From the NCBI GenBank assembly GCA_025800145.1, contig JAOXSH010000060.1, forward strand, positions 1-44,005: a stretch of 44,005 bases of DNA, given 5' to 3'. A model generated the notes under the pieces. The model did no database searches, had not been told where the DNA came from, and saw nothing but the letters and a program-made list of their open reading frames with translations. This document shows, piece by piece, positions 35,029 to 44,005 of the stretch (position 1 is the stretch's first letter; each line of letters begins with the position of its first letter). Both the position numbers and the translations under genes were made by a program. This DNA comes from Cohaesibacter sp. (lineage in GTDB: Bacteria > Pseudomonadota > Alphaproteobacteria > Rhizobiales > Cohaesibacteraceae).

Positions 35029-35682
35029 TTACATGCTCGAAGCCGTTTTCTTTGCAGCGCGAATGAATTGAATGATTTTATCCCGATCCTTGATGCCGGG
35101 TGCCGTTTCAATGCCTGATGACACATCCACCCCTTGTGGCTTGGTCAGAGCTATGGCTTTCGCCACATTGTCCGGGTTCAAGCCGCCTGAGAGAATGACG
35201 GGTTTTTTGAGCTTGAGATTTTGAATCAAACGCCAATCAAAACTGATGCCATTGCCACCGGGCAGATCGGTTTTCATATCTGCCGGGGGTTTGGCATCAA
35301 ATAACAACATATCACAGACAGCTTCATAACTCGCGATTGGGGCCAGATCGGCCTCATCGCGGATTGGCAAAGCCTTCATGACCGGACGAGCGTAATCTTG
35401 GCGGATTTGCGCCACACGCTCAGGGGTCTCGCTACCATGCAATTGCCAGATATCGGGATTGATGGCGTCATCAATTGCTTTGAGCTCTTCATCAGTTGCA
35501 TTGACTGTGAGAGCGACTATGGACGCTTTCCCGCGTATCGGACCCACCAGGTCCTTCGCTTTCCCATAACTCACATGCCTCGGGCTTTTTGGAAAAAAAA
35601 CAAAACCGATCCAGTTGGCCCCATTTGCAAGGCCGGTTGCAATGGTCTCGGGTGTCGACAGACCGCAAATTTTTACATACAT
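35029..35682 (-). CDS. trpF: phosphoribosylanthranilate isomerase
   Basis: 217-residue TIM barrel that converts phosphoribosylanthranilate to the Amadori product, three steps ahead of tryptophan. Catalytic Cys7 is in KICGLSTPE and catalytic Asp in GVDVSSGIE near residue 185; [12 protein letters not shown] is the phosphate region. Start 35682 has GGAGG about 10 bases upstream. First gene of trpF-trpB-trpA-accD-folC; a 113-base gap separates it from lapA. Confidence 0.96.
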   Translation of the reverse strand: MYVKICGLSTPETIATGLANGANWIGFVFFPKSPRHVSYGKAKDLVGPIRGKASIVALTVNATDEELKAIDDAINPDIWQLHGSETPERVAQIRQDYARPVMKALPIRDEADLAPIASYEAVCDMLLFDAKPPADMKTDLPGGNGISFDWRLIQNLKLKKPVILSGGLNPDNVAKAIALTKPQGVDVSSGIETAPGIKDRDKIIQFIRAAKKTASSM

Positions 35683-35795
35683 TTCCGCCGCGCCTCCCTT
35701 TGCTACTGGTTCAATTCATACAGATATTGTGCGGTGGCCAGACCTGACATCCATACATCTTTCAGAATGGATATATCATGGCTGAAACAGCAGCC

Positions 35796-36173
35796 CTATG
35801 CCGCTGTTTTGCTATCCGGGGCTGGCAAGGCAGGACCGGCTGTCTTGACCTGCTCATTGAGCTTTTCAACCCGCTGTTGTTGGCGGTCAGCCTCATTGCG
35901 CCATTTTTTTGCTTCATAGCGGTTGGACCGTGCTGCCTTGCGGTGGCGGCCCTGTTTGAGCCATGCCATCACACCACCGATCAGTATGCCTGACAGAAGG
36001 GCCAAAAAGACGATCACAAAGAGAGGGAGCGTCATGGAAAAGGCCGGATTTTCCGGTGAAAAAGGATCCAGAACCAATGGCACGGCATGACGGTTGGCTA
36101 CAGCCAATGATACAAAGGCAATACCAAAGGGAAGCAGAACCAGAAACTGGAACAGGCGCTTGAGAGCTTTCAT
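35796..36173 (-). CDS. lapA: LapA-domain (DUF1049) inner-membrane protein
   Basis: 125 residues. Two membrane segments (about 7-26 and 47-69) and a Lys/Arg/Gln-rich C-terminus (70-125). In E. coli the LapA-LapB pair controls LPS synthesis through LpxC turnover; here no lapB is nearby, so role is inferred from the family. Located 24 bases past ihfB. Start at 36173 has only a weak Shine-Dalgarno. Confidence 0.8.
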   Translation of the reverse strand: MKALKRLFQFLVLLPFGIAFVSLAVANRHAVPLVLDPFSPENPAFSMTLPLFVIVFLALLSGILIGGVMAWLKQGRHRKAARSNRYEAKKWRNEADRQQQRVEKLNEQVKTAGPALPAPDSKTAA

Positions 36174-36197
36174 AATGATCCGATACTCGCGTAGCTT

Positions 36198-36491
36198 TTA
36201 TTCCAAATCTTCGCCATCATTGAGGCGTTCGCGCATTTCCTTGCCGGTTTTAAAGAAAGGCACAAATTTCTCGGCAACCGAGACCTGCTCTCCGGTGCGT
36301 GGATTGCGGCCGATTCGAGCTGGACGGTTTTTCACCGAAAATGCTCCAAACCCGCGCAATTCAACCCGGTCACCCCGTGCGAGCGCATCAGAAATCTCGT
36401 TAAGGATGGCATTCACAATATGCTCAACATCCCTTTGATATAAATGCGGATTCTGCTCTGCTATATGTTGAACAAGCTCGGACTTGATCAT
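36198..36491 (-). CDS. ihfB: integration host factor beta subunit
   Basis: 97 residues, HU/IHF family. DNA-bending protein that pairs with IHF-alpha. Conserved [37 protein letters not shown] (the Pro in the GRNPRTGE arm intercalates DNA) and [14 protein letters not shown]. Start has GAAGGGA upstream. Neighbours rpsA and ihfB are linked in many Proteobacteria, here with sppA between them. Confidence 0.96.
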   Translation of the reverse strand: MIKSELVQHIAEQNPHLYQRDVEHIVNAILNEISDALARGDRVELRGFGAFSVKNRPARIGRNPRTGEQVSVAEKFVPFFKTGKEMRERLNDGEDLE

Positions 36492-36579
36492 TTGTCCGTA
36501 TCCCTTCTCTTAACGTCTGCCTCTGCTCTGTCAGTGATTGACAGAATGATGAAAATGACGCTGGCTTAATCTCTTCTTA

Positions 36580-37542
36580 TTATTTGCTTTTTTCAGCCTG
36601 CCAAACTGAAACCAGTCCGTCAAGTTTATGAGACTGTTTTTGTATGGTAAATAGTTCAATTATCGGTTCTGGAAGCCATTTTGCCAAAAAAGCACCAGCC
36701 AGACCGAATGGTAGATCATTGCGCAATGGAGCAGGTTTCCATTCAATCAGCTCCAGATCCTTGGACAATTTGTGCTTGGCCAAAAGCCAATCCTTGGCCG
36801 CTTCCGGTCCACCCAACTGATCGATCAGTTTCAAATCAATGGCCTGACCGCCTGTGACGACCCGCCCATCAGCCAATTCCAGCGCTTTGGTCCGATCAAA
36901 GGGACGATGTTTAGCCACCAGATCAACAAACCATTGATAGGAATCGTCAATCATTTTAGCAATCATTTCATTGGCTTCTGGAGAATGAGGGGAGAACGGG
37001 CTAGGCTCGGCTTTTAAAGGCGAGCTTTTGATAGAGCGCATTTGTACGCCGACGGTTTCCATCAATTTTGTCACATCGGTATATTGAAATAACACACCAA
37101 TTGAGCCGGTAATGGACGAGCGGCGGGCGAAAATGCGTTCGGAAGGCAAGGCGATCATATAACCGGCAGAGGCTGCCATAGCATCAACTGAGGCGACCAA
37201 TGGTTTGGTTTTGCCCAGATCCACCAGTGCATCATAGAGCGCCTCACCGCCCGATGTTGCTCCACCCGGACTGTTGATCACCGCAACAACGCCTTTAACG
37301 CTGACATTGTCTTTTAATTCGCGGATCAGATCCAGCTTTCTCTGCTCTCCCAGAATCACGCCATTAAAATTAATCCGTGCGATATGTTGGGTATTTTTGG
37401 ACAAGGTTGCTCCGCCCGGAGCAAAAGACAGGCCCAATGCAATCAAGCCTGTCAGCACCAGCACAACAACAACAATACGCCAGAAAGTGACTTTACGGGA
37501 TAAACGGCGACGTTCTAAAAGTTGGTCTGCATCAAAGGGCAT
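36580..37542 (-). CDS. sppA: signal peptide peptidase SppA, short form
   Basis: 320-residue membrane-bound protease with one N-terminal membrane segment (about 20-42) and a periplasmic catalytic domain. SppA36 class: INSPGGATSGGEALYDAL, then AASAGYMIALP with the nucleophilic Ser, ITGSIGVLFQ, and SSPLKAEPSPFSP with the catalytic Lys. It degrades remnant signal peptides. It lies between ihfB and rpsA on the same strand. An upstream gap of about 260 bases contains the rpsA terminator and, presumably, the sppA promoter. Confidence 0.93.
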   Translation of the reverse strand: MPFDADQLLERRRLSRKVTFWRIVVVVLVLTGLIALGLSFAPGGATLSKNTQHIARINFNGVILGEQRKLDLIRELKDNVSVKGVVAVINSPGGATSGGEALYDALVDLGKTKPLVASVDAMAASAGYMIALPSERIFARRSSITGSIGVLFQYTDVTKLMETVGVQMRSIKSSPLKAEPSPFSPHSPEANEMIAKMIDDSYQWFVDLVAKHRPFDRTKALELADGRVVTGGQAIDLKLIDQLGGPEAAKDWLLAKHKLSKDLELIEWKPAPLRNDLPFGLAGAFLAKWLPEPIIELFTIQKQSHKLDGLVSVWQAEKSK

Positions 37543-37736
37543 ATATCTATCCTGATTGCGTCAAAATGGCATTTGCGATTTTTGCTTGCCTGTTTTTTAT
37601 CGATAGCACCGGCTCATGCGCAAAAGCAAATAATATGCGCCTTTGCGCCTCACACTATCGGATGATGTGCAGCACAGTCGCAAAGATTGGTAAAAAGATC
37701 TTTTATCTTTCCCTGTCTTTACCGATACACGGCAAT

Positions 37737-37768
37737 AAAAAACGCGGCCCGAATGAGCCGCGTTTTTT
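37737..37768 (-). terminator. rpsA terminator
   Basis: 12-bp stem with A-rich start (37737-37748 with 37757-37768), an 8-base loop, and T runs on both sides, 32 bases past the rpsA stop. It explains part of the 37543-37800 gap. Confidence 0.9.
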
Positions 37769-37800
37769 CAGTTTATTTTTTGCAATCCTTGCAGATCGAC

Positions 37801-39492
37801 TTATTCGTCGCGGGCTTTCAAAGCAGCGCCGAGAATATCGCCAAGGGATGCACCGGCATCGGAAGAGCCGAATTGTGCAATGGCTTCTTTCTCTTCTGCA
37901 ACTTCCAGCGCCTTGATGGACACGGAAAGCTTGCGAGATTTCTTGTCGAACTGGGTGATGCGGGCATCAACTTTTTCACCAACCTGGAAGCGGTCAGTGC
38001 GCTGGTCACCACGGTCACGGGCCAGATCGCCACGGCGAATGAAGGAGGTCAGGTCAGAGTCGGTGACTTTGACTTCCAGACCATTTTCTTTCACTTCGGT
38101 GATCTCACAAGTGACAATTGCGCCACGCTTCAGCTCGCCAGATGCATCCTCAAATGGATCGCTTTCCAGCTGCTTGATGCCAAGGGAGATACGCTCTTTG
38201 TCAACATCCACATCAAGAATGACTGCTTTGACCATATCGCCTTTGTTATATTCTTCCAGAACCTGCTCGCCAGGGCGGTTCCAGTCCAGATCGGACAGGT
38301 GAACCATGCCGTCAACTTCGCCTTCCAGACCAATGAAGAGACCAAATTCGGTCTTGTTCTTCACTTCGCCTTCAACGATGGTGCCAGCCGGATTGCTGTC
38401 AGCAAAGACGGACCATGGATTGTCAAGGGTCTGTTTCAGGCCAAGGGAGACGCGGCGTTTTACCGGGTCCACTTCCAGGATCATCACTTCTACTTCCTGA
38501 GAGGTAGAAACGATTTTGCCAGGATGAACGTTTTTCTTGGTCCAAGACATTTCAGAAACGTGGATCAGGCCTTCGATGCCCGGCTCCAGCTCAAGGAATG
38601 CACCATAATCGGTGATGTTGGTCACGCGACCGGTGAATTTGGAACCAACCGGGTAGCGCTGCTCGATTTCGGACCAAGGATCGGTCTCAAGCTGCTTCAT
38701 GCCCAGAGAAATACGATGGGTGTCCTGATTGACGCGAACAATCTGCACCTTCACGGACTGACCAATGGACAGCACTTCGCTTGGGTGGTTGATACGACGC
38801 CATGCAATGTCGGTAACATGCAACAGGCCATCAATGCCGCCAAGGTCAACGAATGCACCATAATCGGTGATGTTTTTGACGATGCCTTCAACGGTCTGGC
38901 CTTCTTTGAGATTCTGAACCAGCTCAGAGCGCAGCTCTGCACGGGTTTCTTCCAGAATCACACGGCGAGACACAACGATGTTGCCACGGCGTTTGTCCAT
39001 TTTCAGGATCTGGAAAGGCTGTGGGGTATGCATCAGAGGGGTTACATCGCGCACTGGGCGGATATCCACCTGGGAGCGAGGCAGGAAGGCAACAGCGCCA
39101 TCCAGATCGACGGTGAAGCCACCTTTGACCTGATTGAAGATAACACCCTGTACTTTTTCTTCTGCTTCGAAGGCTTTTTCCAGCTTGCCCCAGCTTTCCT
39201 CACGACGTGCCTTGTCGCGGGACAGAACAGCTTCGCCCAAAGCATTTTCGATACGCTCGAGGTAAACTTCAACCTCGGAGCCAATCTCAAGACCACCGTC
39301 TTTTGCCTGCGCACCAAATTCTTTCAGAGACACACGGCCTTCAACTTTCAGACCTACATCGATGATGGCCATGTCTTTTTCGATGCCAACAACGGTGCCT
39401 TTGATAACGGAACCCTCATGCGGCTCTTCCGCAGAGAAGGATTCATCAAGAAGGGCGGCAAAATCTTCCATGGACGGATTAAGATCGCTCAT
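37801..39492 (-). CDS. rpsA: 30S ribosomal protein S1
   Basis: 563 residues, six S1 repeats as in E. coli. The N-terminal repeats bind the ribosome, the later ones bind mRNA. Recognisable S1 blocks: VEGIVKNITDYGAFVDLGGIDGLLHVTDI, GRVTNITDYGAFLELEPGIEGLIHVSEM, VEGEVKNKTEFGLFIGLEGEVDGMVHLSDL. Start 39492 has AGGAG, which a hairpin (39500-39518) can occlude, suggesting autoregulation like that of E. coli S1. cmk lies upstream on the same strand. Confidence 0.97.
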   Translation of the reverse strand: MSDLNPSMEDFAALLDESFSAEEPHEGSVIKGTVVGIEKDMAIIDVGLKVEGRVSLKEFGAQAKDGGLEIGSEVEVYLERIENALGEAVLSRDKARREESWGKLEKAFEAEEKVQGVIFNQVKGGFTVDLDGAVAFLPRSQVDIRPVRDVTPLMHTPQPFQILKMDKRRGNIVVSRRVILEETRAELRSELVQNLKEGQTVEGIVKNITDYGAFVDLGGIDGLLHVTDIAWRRINHPSEVLSIGQSVKVQIVRVNQDTHRISLGMKQLETDPWSEIEQRYPVGSKFTGRVTNITDYGAFLELEPGIEGLIHVSEMSWTKKNVHPGKIVSTSQEVEVMILEVDPVKRRVSLGLKQTLDNPWSVFADSNPAGTIVEGEVKNKTEFGLFIGLEGEVDGMVHLSDLDWNRPGEQVLEEYNKGDMVKAVILDVDVDKERISLGIKQLESDPFEDASGELKRGAIVTCEITEVKENGLEVKVTDSDLTSFIRRGDLARDRGDQRTDRFQVGEKVDARITQFDKKSRKLSVSIKALEVAEEKEAIAQFGSSDAGASLGDILGAALKARDE

Positions 39493-39499
39493 AAAATCT

Positions 39500-39518
39500 C
39501 CTAAATGGCCATTTCAGG
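39500..39518 (-). promoter_or_regulatory. hairpin sequestering the rpsA Shine-Dalgarno
   Basis: On the minus strand CCT-G-AAAT (39518-39511) pairs with ATTT-AGG (39506-39500) around a GGCC loop, with one bulged G. The AGG is the first part of AGGAG, so the ribosome-binding site is partly hidden. Confidence 0.45.
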
Positions 39519-39710
39519 CCTATCGCGCCAATTGGGTTGGTGTGTATAAACGCGCCTTTCCTGCCGCAGCCTTGTATCAAAGCTACCCTGCTCTCATCCC
39601 AAAAGGGGCGAAAACAGTCTGGCGCGAAACCGGCCAGAAAGGGCTATGGATTTTGAGTTTCCATCAAACCATTACAGGAAAAAACCCAGCAAAAACAAAT
39701 ATCAAACACC

Positions 39711-39736
39711 AAAAGGGCGCCTGTTGCGCCCCTTTT
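39711..39736. terminator. cmk terminator
   Basis: aaaagggcgc pairs with gcgccc-c-tttt (one bulged C) around a 5-base loop, with A and T runs on both sides. Lies 23 bases past the cmk stop on the minus strand. The rest of 39493-39710 is the rpsA promoter and leader. Confidence 0.8.
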
Positions 39737-39758
39737 TTTGAGATATCTGCCTGATCAC

Positions 39759-40403
39759 TTAATCAAGAGATCTCTGTGCAAGAGCCTTTTCCACCAAGCT
39801 CACAGCCTGCTGGAATGCGCTTTCTATATCCAATTTTGATGTATCAAGCAAGTGGGCATTTTCTGCGGGTTTGAGTGGTGCATCAGAGCGGTTCATGTCC
39901 CGCTCGTCGCGTTTTTTAACATCTTGCAGGATCTGATCGAAATTGGCTTCTTGGCCTTTGGCCAGAATTTCGTCCGTGCGCCGTTGCGCCCGCACCTCGG
40001 GCGAGGCTGTGACAAACAATTTCACATCCGCATCAGGGCACACCACCGTGCCAATATCGCGGCCATCCAAAATGGCCCCAGACGGTTGGCTGGCAAATGC
40101 CCTTTGGGCTTCAAGCAAGGCTTTCCTGACAGATGGCATAACCGCCACCTTGGACGCTGCTTCGCCTATGTCATGAGCAGAGAGGATTGACTTATCAAGG
40201 CGTGATAAATCAATCTCCTTTGCTGCTTTTTGTGCCAGCGCTTCCTCATCGAGTGGCAAACCATCTTGTCGCAGCGCATGAGCAACCGCCCGAAAGGTCA
40301 GTCCAGTATCGAGATGCGGCAGGTTGAAATGCTCTGCCAATTTGCGGCAAAGCGTGCCTTTTCCCGAAGCGGCTGGGCCATCTATGGCGATGATGAGCGT
40401 CAT
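39759..40403 (-). CDS. cmk: cytidylate kinase
   Basis: 214 residues. Phosphorylates CMP and dCMP with ATP. P-loop GPAASGKGT at 9-17, [11 protein letters not shown] (substrate region), [15 protein letters not shown], and a typical lid region [10 protein letters not shown]. Start 40403 has AAGGAG, 12 bases after the aroA stop; aroA-cmk-rpsA is a conserved run. Confidence 0.96.
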   Translation of the reverse strand: MTLIIAIDGPAASGKGTLCRKLAEHFNLPHLDTGLTFRAVAHALRQDGLPLDEEALAQKAAKEIDLSRLDKSILSAHDIGEAASKVAVMPSVRKALLEAQRAFASQPSGAILDGRDIGTVVCPDADVKLFVTASPEVRAQRRTDEILAKGQEANFDQILQDVKKRDERDMNRSDAPLKPAENAHLLDTSKLDIESAFQQAVSLVEKALAQRSLD

Positions 40404-40415
40404 ATTCAGGCTCCT

Positions 40416-41837
<1,422 letters not shown>

Positions 41838-41969
41838 TCACCTTGATATCGGTACAATTGTGGGTTTTTGCAGCATTTGAGCGTTTTTTGCTTTTGACAG
41901 GCCGCTTCAGGTTGTCTAATGGAGGTCTTCAAAGTTTTTAAACAAGATTCCATGCAAAGAGGCAAAGCT

Positions 41970-42353
41970 GTGGCACGACCAGAACTTGGCACCAAGCGGA
42001 TTTGTTCGGACTGTAACGCCAAATATTACGACCTGAACCGCGATCCTATCACCTGCCCCAAATGCGGCACCATCTTTGAGGTTGCCAAACCTGCTGCCCC
42101 CGAGGCACCGGAGATGGAGGATGATAACCCTGAGGTAGAGGTGGAAGCAGGTGCTGTTGAAGCCAATGCAGAAGTCATCTCCCTTGAAGATGCAGATGCC
42201 GATGTGGAGCAAGCCTCCAGCATTGACGTGCCGGATCTGGATGATGATTCCAATAGCGATGATGCGGATGTCTTCCTTGATGATGAAGAAGATGAAGATT
42301 CCATGGCCAATATCGGGTTGGATGTGGCTGTTTCATCCAATGATGACGAATAA
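41970..42353 (+). CDS. TIGR02300 (FYDLN) zinc-ribbon acidic protein
   Basis: 127 residues of unknown function. The N-terminus carries a zinc ribbon: Cys12, Cys15, Cys29 and Cys32, with the signature KYYDLNRDPITCPKCGT. The rest is very acidic and of low complexity. The GTG start at 41970 follows GAGG by 7 bases and gives the usual N-terminus ARPELGTKR; an in-frame ATG at 41919 would add 17 residues without a ribosome-binding site. Divergent from aroA; the 213-base gap between them contains both promoters. Confidence 0.9.
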   Translation: MARPELGTKRICSDCNAKYYDLNRDPITCPKCGTIFEVAKPAAPEAPEMEDDNPEVEVEAGAVEANAEVISLEDADADVEQASSIDVPDLDDDSNSDDADVFLDDEEDEDSMANIGLDVAVSSNDDE

Positions 42354-42371
42354 ATCGCCCTTTGCGATTTT
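42352..42371 (+). terminator. terminator overlapping the TIGR02300 stop codon
   Basis: aaatcgc pairs with gcgattt around a 5-base loop; the left arm shares the last two bases of the stop codon. T-rich tail. Confidence 0.7.
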
Positions 42372-42402
42372 CTCCTGATTTGTATGAACTTTCAGATCGT
42401 GC

Positions 42403-42431
42403 AAACGCGGCAGATTTCTGTCGCGTTTTCT
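42403..42431 (+). terminator. second, stronger terminator hairpin
   Basis: A 12-bp stem (42403-42414 with 42417-42428, one G-U pair) is followed by TTTTCTTATT. A 70-codon reading frame from 42384 to 42596 would cross this hairpin and is judged not real. Nothing else is seen in 42432-42606. Confidence 0.75.
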
Positions 42432-42606
42432 TATTCCCTCTTCTGCCGCTGTGCGGCTTATCCCCCTTTCTTTTCTTCCCTTGCTCAAGCAGGTTCACAG
42501 GACTGGGGAAAGATTCACAACAAGGCGAAAAAGGGGATTGATTTCAAGAAAATCCCTGACTATGGTCCGCCTCACCACTTGATCGAAACAGATTGATCAA
42601 CAATGT

Positions 42607-42682
42607 GGGGCTATAGCTCAGTTGGGAGAGCGCGTGAATGGCATTCACGAGGTCAGCGGTTCGATCCCGCTTAGCTCCACCA
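42607..42682 (+). tRNA. tRNA-Ala(GGC)
   Basis: 76 bases with a complete cloverleaf. Acceptor GGGGCTA pairs with TAGCTCC (one G-U), D arm GCTC/GAGC, anticodon stem CGTGA/TCACG with loop ATGGCAT (anticodon GGC, alanine), T arm AGCGG/CCGCT with TTCGATC loop, and encoded CCA at 42680-42682. An integrase gene starts just beyond its 3' end, so the 3' half probably doubles as an attachment site. Confidence 0.97.
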
Positions 42683-42743
42683 TTTTTCCCTAAATGGTTG
42701 TTTTCCTTATAAGTCTTTGAGATATAAGCGTCTTCTGTTCAAA

Positions 42744-42768
42744 GTGTTACACAAATGTGTTACACAAA
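42744..42768 (+). repeat. 12-bp direct repeats before the integrase
   Basis: gtgttacacaaa occurs at 42744-42755 and 42757-42768. Each copy is nearly palindromic (gtgt-t-acac). They overlap the possible start codons and could be binding sites of the integrase or of a regulator. Confidence 0.6.
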
Positions 42769-42772
42769 CCGT

Positions 42773-44005
42773 ATGGCAGAGATGGCGAAATATCCCGGTT
42801 TGGACACACGAGGCAGGATTTATTACATCCGTCGCCGCATCCCAGAGGATGTGCGAAAGCTCATCATTGCCAATTTTAGGGCATGGCAAAAACTCACCAA
42901 ACCACAATCACCTTTCCCCTCTCTGGCCGCTGATCGAGAAAGACAAAGCGCGGAGCGACAATCCCGGCCCGGTCGAGACACGCATTCGCCGCGAAATTAT
43001 ACCAACGGCATGATAGGAGAAGCCAAACGCCTTTTGACCGGCAATCAGTTTGCCGCTGATGAGGACAAAGCAAAGATCTTGTCCGGCTATCTCCGGCGGG
43101 CAGATAGTCTGCTGTTTCGGCGGGATATTCAGCGCCTTGAAAGTAACTTTGCCGATCTTCCGCTTGATGACGATCTGTTTCAGGATAGGAGCGTGCAATC
43201 CAACGTTTTATCTCTTGCATCTAGAGAGACTGGCGGAGTAGCGCAGATCACCATAAAACAAGCTTATGATCTGCATAAACAGGATCTGATTTCTGACGAG
43301 ACCCATCCGAAAACTCTGCTCAAAATCAATTATGTGGAGCAGTTGATCTATCACATCTTTGGCCCCGACACGCCCATACAAAGCATCAACCGTATGGCAG
43401 CGCGGCGCTATGTCGATGTTGTTTCCAAGCTTCCTGCCAATTGGGGTAAGAAGAAAGAGTTCAAGGGGCTGTCTGCACCGGAAGTGGCGCAGAAAGCCGA
43501 GGCGCAGAATATCGCCCCATGCAGGCCGCGAACCGCGAAAGGCAATATCGACCGGCTTGATACATTTTTCGAATGGGCCGTGCGGGAGGAAATCACCGAC
43601 AAAAACCCGGTCAAGGGCCTGCTGCGTCCCTTTGCCAAAAAGGCAAAGAAAGAACCCAAGCGGCAATCTTTCACAATCGAAGATCTGAAACTGATATTCG
43701 GCTCTGATTACCGAAATCACATCCGCCCCTATGGCGTATCAAAAAAAGAGCCTTTGCCGCCCGATGTCATCCCCTCTGCCGCTCATTTCTGGGTGCCCCT
43801 GATTTCCCTGTTCTCAGGCATGCGCCTTTCCGAGGCTTGTCAGCTTACACTGGCTGAGGTCCACAAGATCAAAGGCATCACTTGTTTTGAGGTTCTGGAT
43901 TTTGACGATGAGGCACTGGAGGATGATCTTTCCGAGGATGATGTAAAGATCTTGCGTTCCAAGAAAAATGAAGCCTTCATGGAAAAGCATGGTTTTGTCT
44001 CTCAA
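42773..44005 (+). CDS. tyrosine recombinase (phage-type integrase), truncated by window end
   Basis: The frame is open from 42755 to the right edge (at least 411 codons from 42773). N-terminus PGLDTRGRIYYIRRRIPEDVR is typical of DUF6538-type integrases. A core-binding domain follows (KQAYDLHKQDLI, NIDRLDTFFEWAVREEITDKNPVKGLL), and box I is LISLFSGMRLSEACQL with the first catalytic Arg. The HxxR and Tyr lie beyond the window. ATG at 42755, 42773 and 42782 are all possible; none has a clear ribosome-binding site. The region 42890-43010 reads poorly (Ser/Pro/Arg-rich) and may contain a frame change. Adjacent to tRNA-Ala, its likely integration site. Confidence 0.85.
   Translation, partial: MAEMAKYPGLDTRGRIYYIRRRIPEDVRKLIIANFRAWQKLTKPQSPFPSLAADRERQSAERQSRPGRDTHSPRNYTNGMIGEAKRLLTGNQFAADEDKAKILSGYLRRADSLLFRRDIQRLESNFADLPLDDDLFQDRSVQSNVLSLASRETGGVAQITIKQAYDLHKQDLISDETHPKTLLKINYVEQLIYHIFGPDTPIQSINRMAARRYVDVVSKLPANWGKKKEFKGLSAPEVAQKAEAQNIAPCRPRTAKGNIDRLDTFFEWAVREEITDKNPVKGLLRPFAKKAKKEPKRQSFTIEDLKLIFGSDYRNHIRPYGVSKKEPLPPDVIPSAAHFWVPLISLFSGMRLSEACQLTLAEVHKIKGITCFEVLDFDDEALEDDLSEDDVKILRSKKNEAFMEKHGFVSQ

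Noticed and set aside
34965-35126. Longer N-terminus for trpB
   Set aside because: It would overlap the end of trpF, and AGGA sits at the right distance from 34964.
37687-39504. Very long plus-strand reading frame (605 codons) opposite rpsA
   Set aside because: It is the antisense of rpsA. The translation is rich in Phe, Asn and His in the pattern of reversed repetitive S1 domains.
42384-42596. 70-codon plus-strand reading frame between the TIGR02300 gene and tRNA-Ala
   Set aside because: It crosses a strong terminator hairpin at 42403-42431, has no good ribosome-binding site and no recognisable domain.

Overview
The window looks like chromosome of an alphaproteobacterium of the order Hyphomicrobiales (Rhizobiales), of moderate GC. 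Evidence: an AddAB recombinase, a DivL-type pseudokinase with Tyr in the H-box, GcrA with clustered GANTC sites, NrnC (the alphaproteobacterial nano-RNase), a TsaE-AmgK fusion beside MurU, a CP4-like class II EPSP synthase, an Hsp20 gene with a ROSE-type RNA thermometer, and the TIGR02300 (FYDLN) zinc-ribbon protein. Genus cannot be fixed by eye; a marine lineage near Cohaesibacter or Stappiaceae is a guess.

Layout. 1-14548 (minus strand, read right to left): ahcY, divL, tsaE-amgK, murU, addB, addA, trxA; that is the SAH cycle, cell-cycle control, peptidoglycan recycling, double-strand-break repair and thioredoxin. 14549-15138: ahcY promoter and operator, then a MITE-like repeat with a second repeat nested in it. 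15139-18433 (plus): ugd (UDP-glucuronate), a WecG/TagA glycosyltransferase and nrnC. 18595-24353 (plus): lptC-lptA-lptB (LPS export), rpoN, hpf, ptsN. 24455-26008 (minus): DUF1150, hsp20 and gcrA. 26371-29856 (plus): a structured RNA ending in a terminator, then argD, argF and hslO. 29883-30137: the repeat families again. 30179-41756 (minus): folC, accD, trpA, trpB, trpF, lapA, ihfB, sppA, rpsA, cmk, aroA. 41970-42682 (plus): the TIGR02300 protein and tRNA-Ala(GGC). From 42683: the start of an integrated element, with a tyrosine recombinase that runs off the right edge.

Most genes are core. The less ordinary material lies between them: two families of dispersed palindromic repeats (one nested in the other, one supplying the murU stop codon), an RpoH promoter plus ROSE thermometer for hsp20, a structured and terminated RNA in front of argD, a hairpin over the rpsA ribosome-binding site, a perfect palindrome upstream of the ahcY promoter, a duplicated Shine-Dalgarno segment before lptC, a dense GANTC cluster between ahcY and divL, and a mobile element at tRNA-Ala. 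TrpA carries Glu where the family has the catalytic Asp60. I found no clearly new multi-gene system; the nested repeats and the argD-leader RNA are the best candidates for something undescribed.
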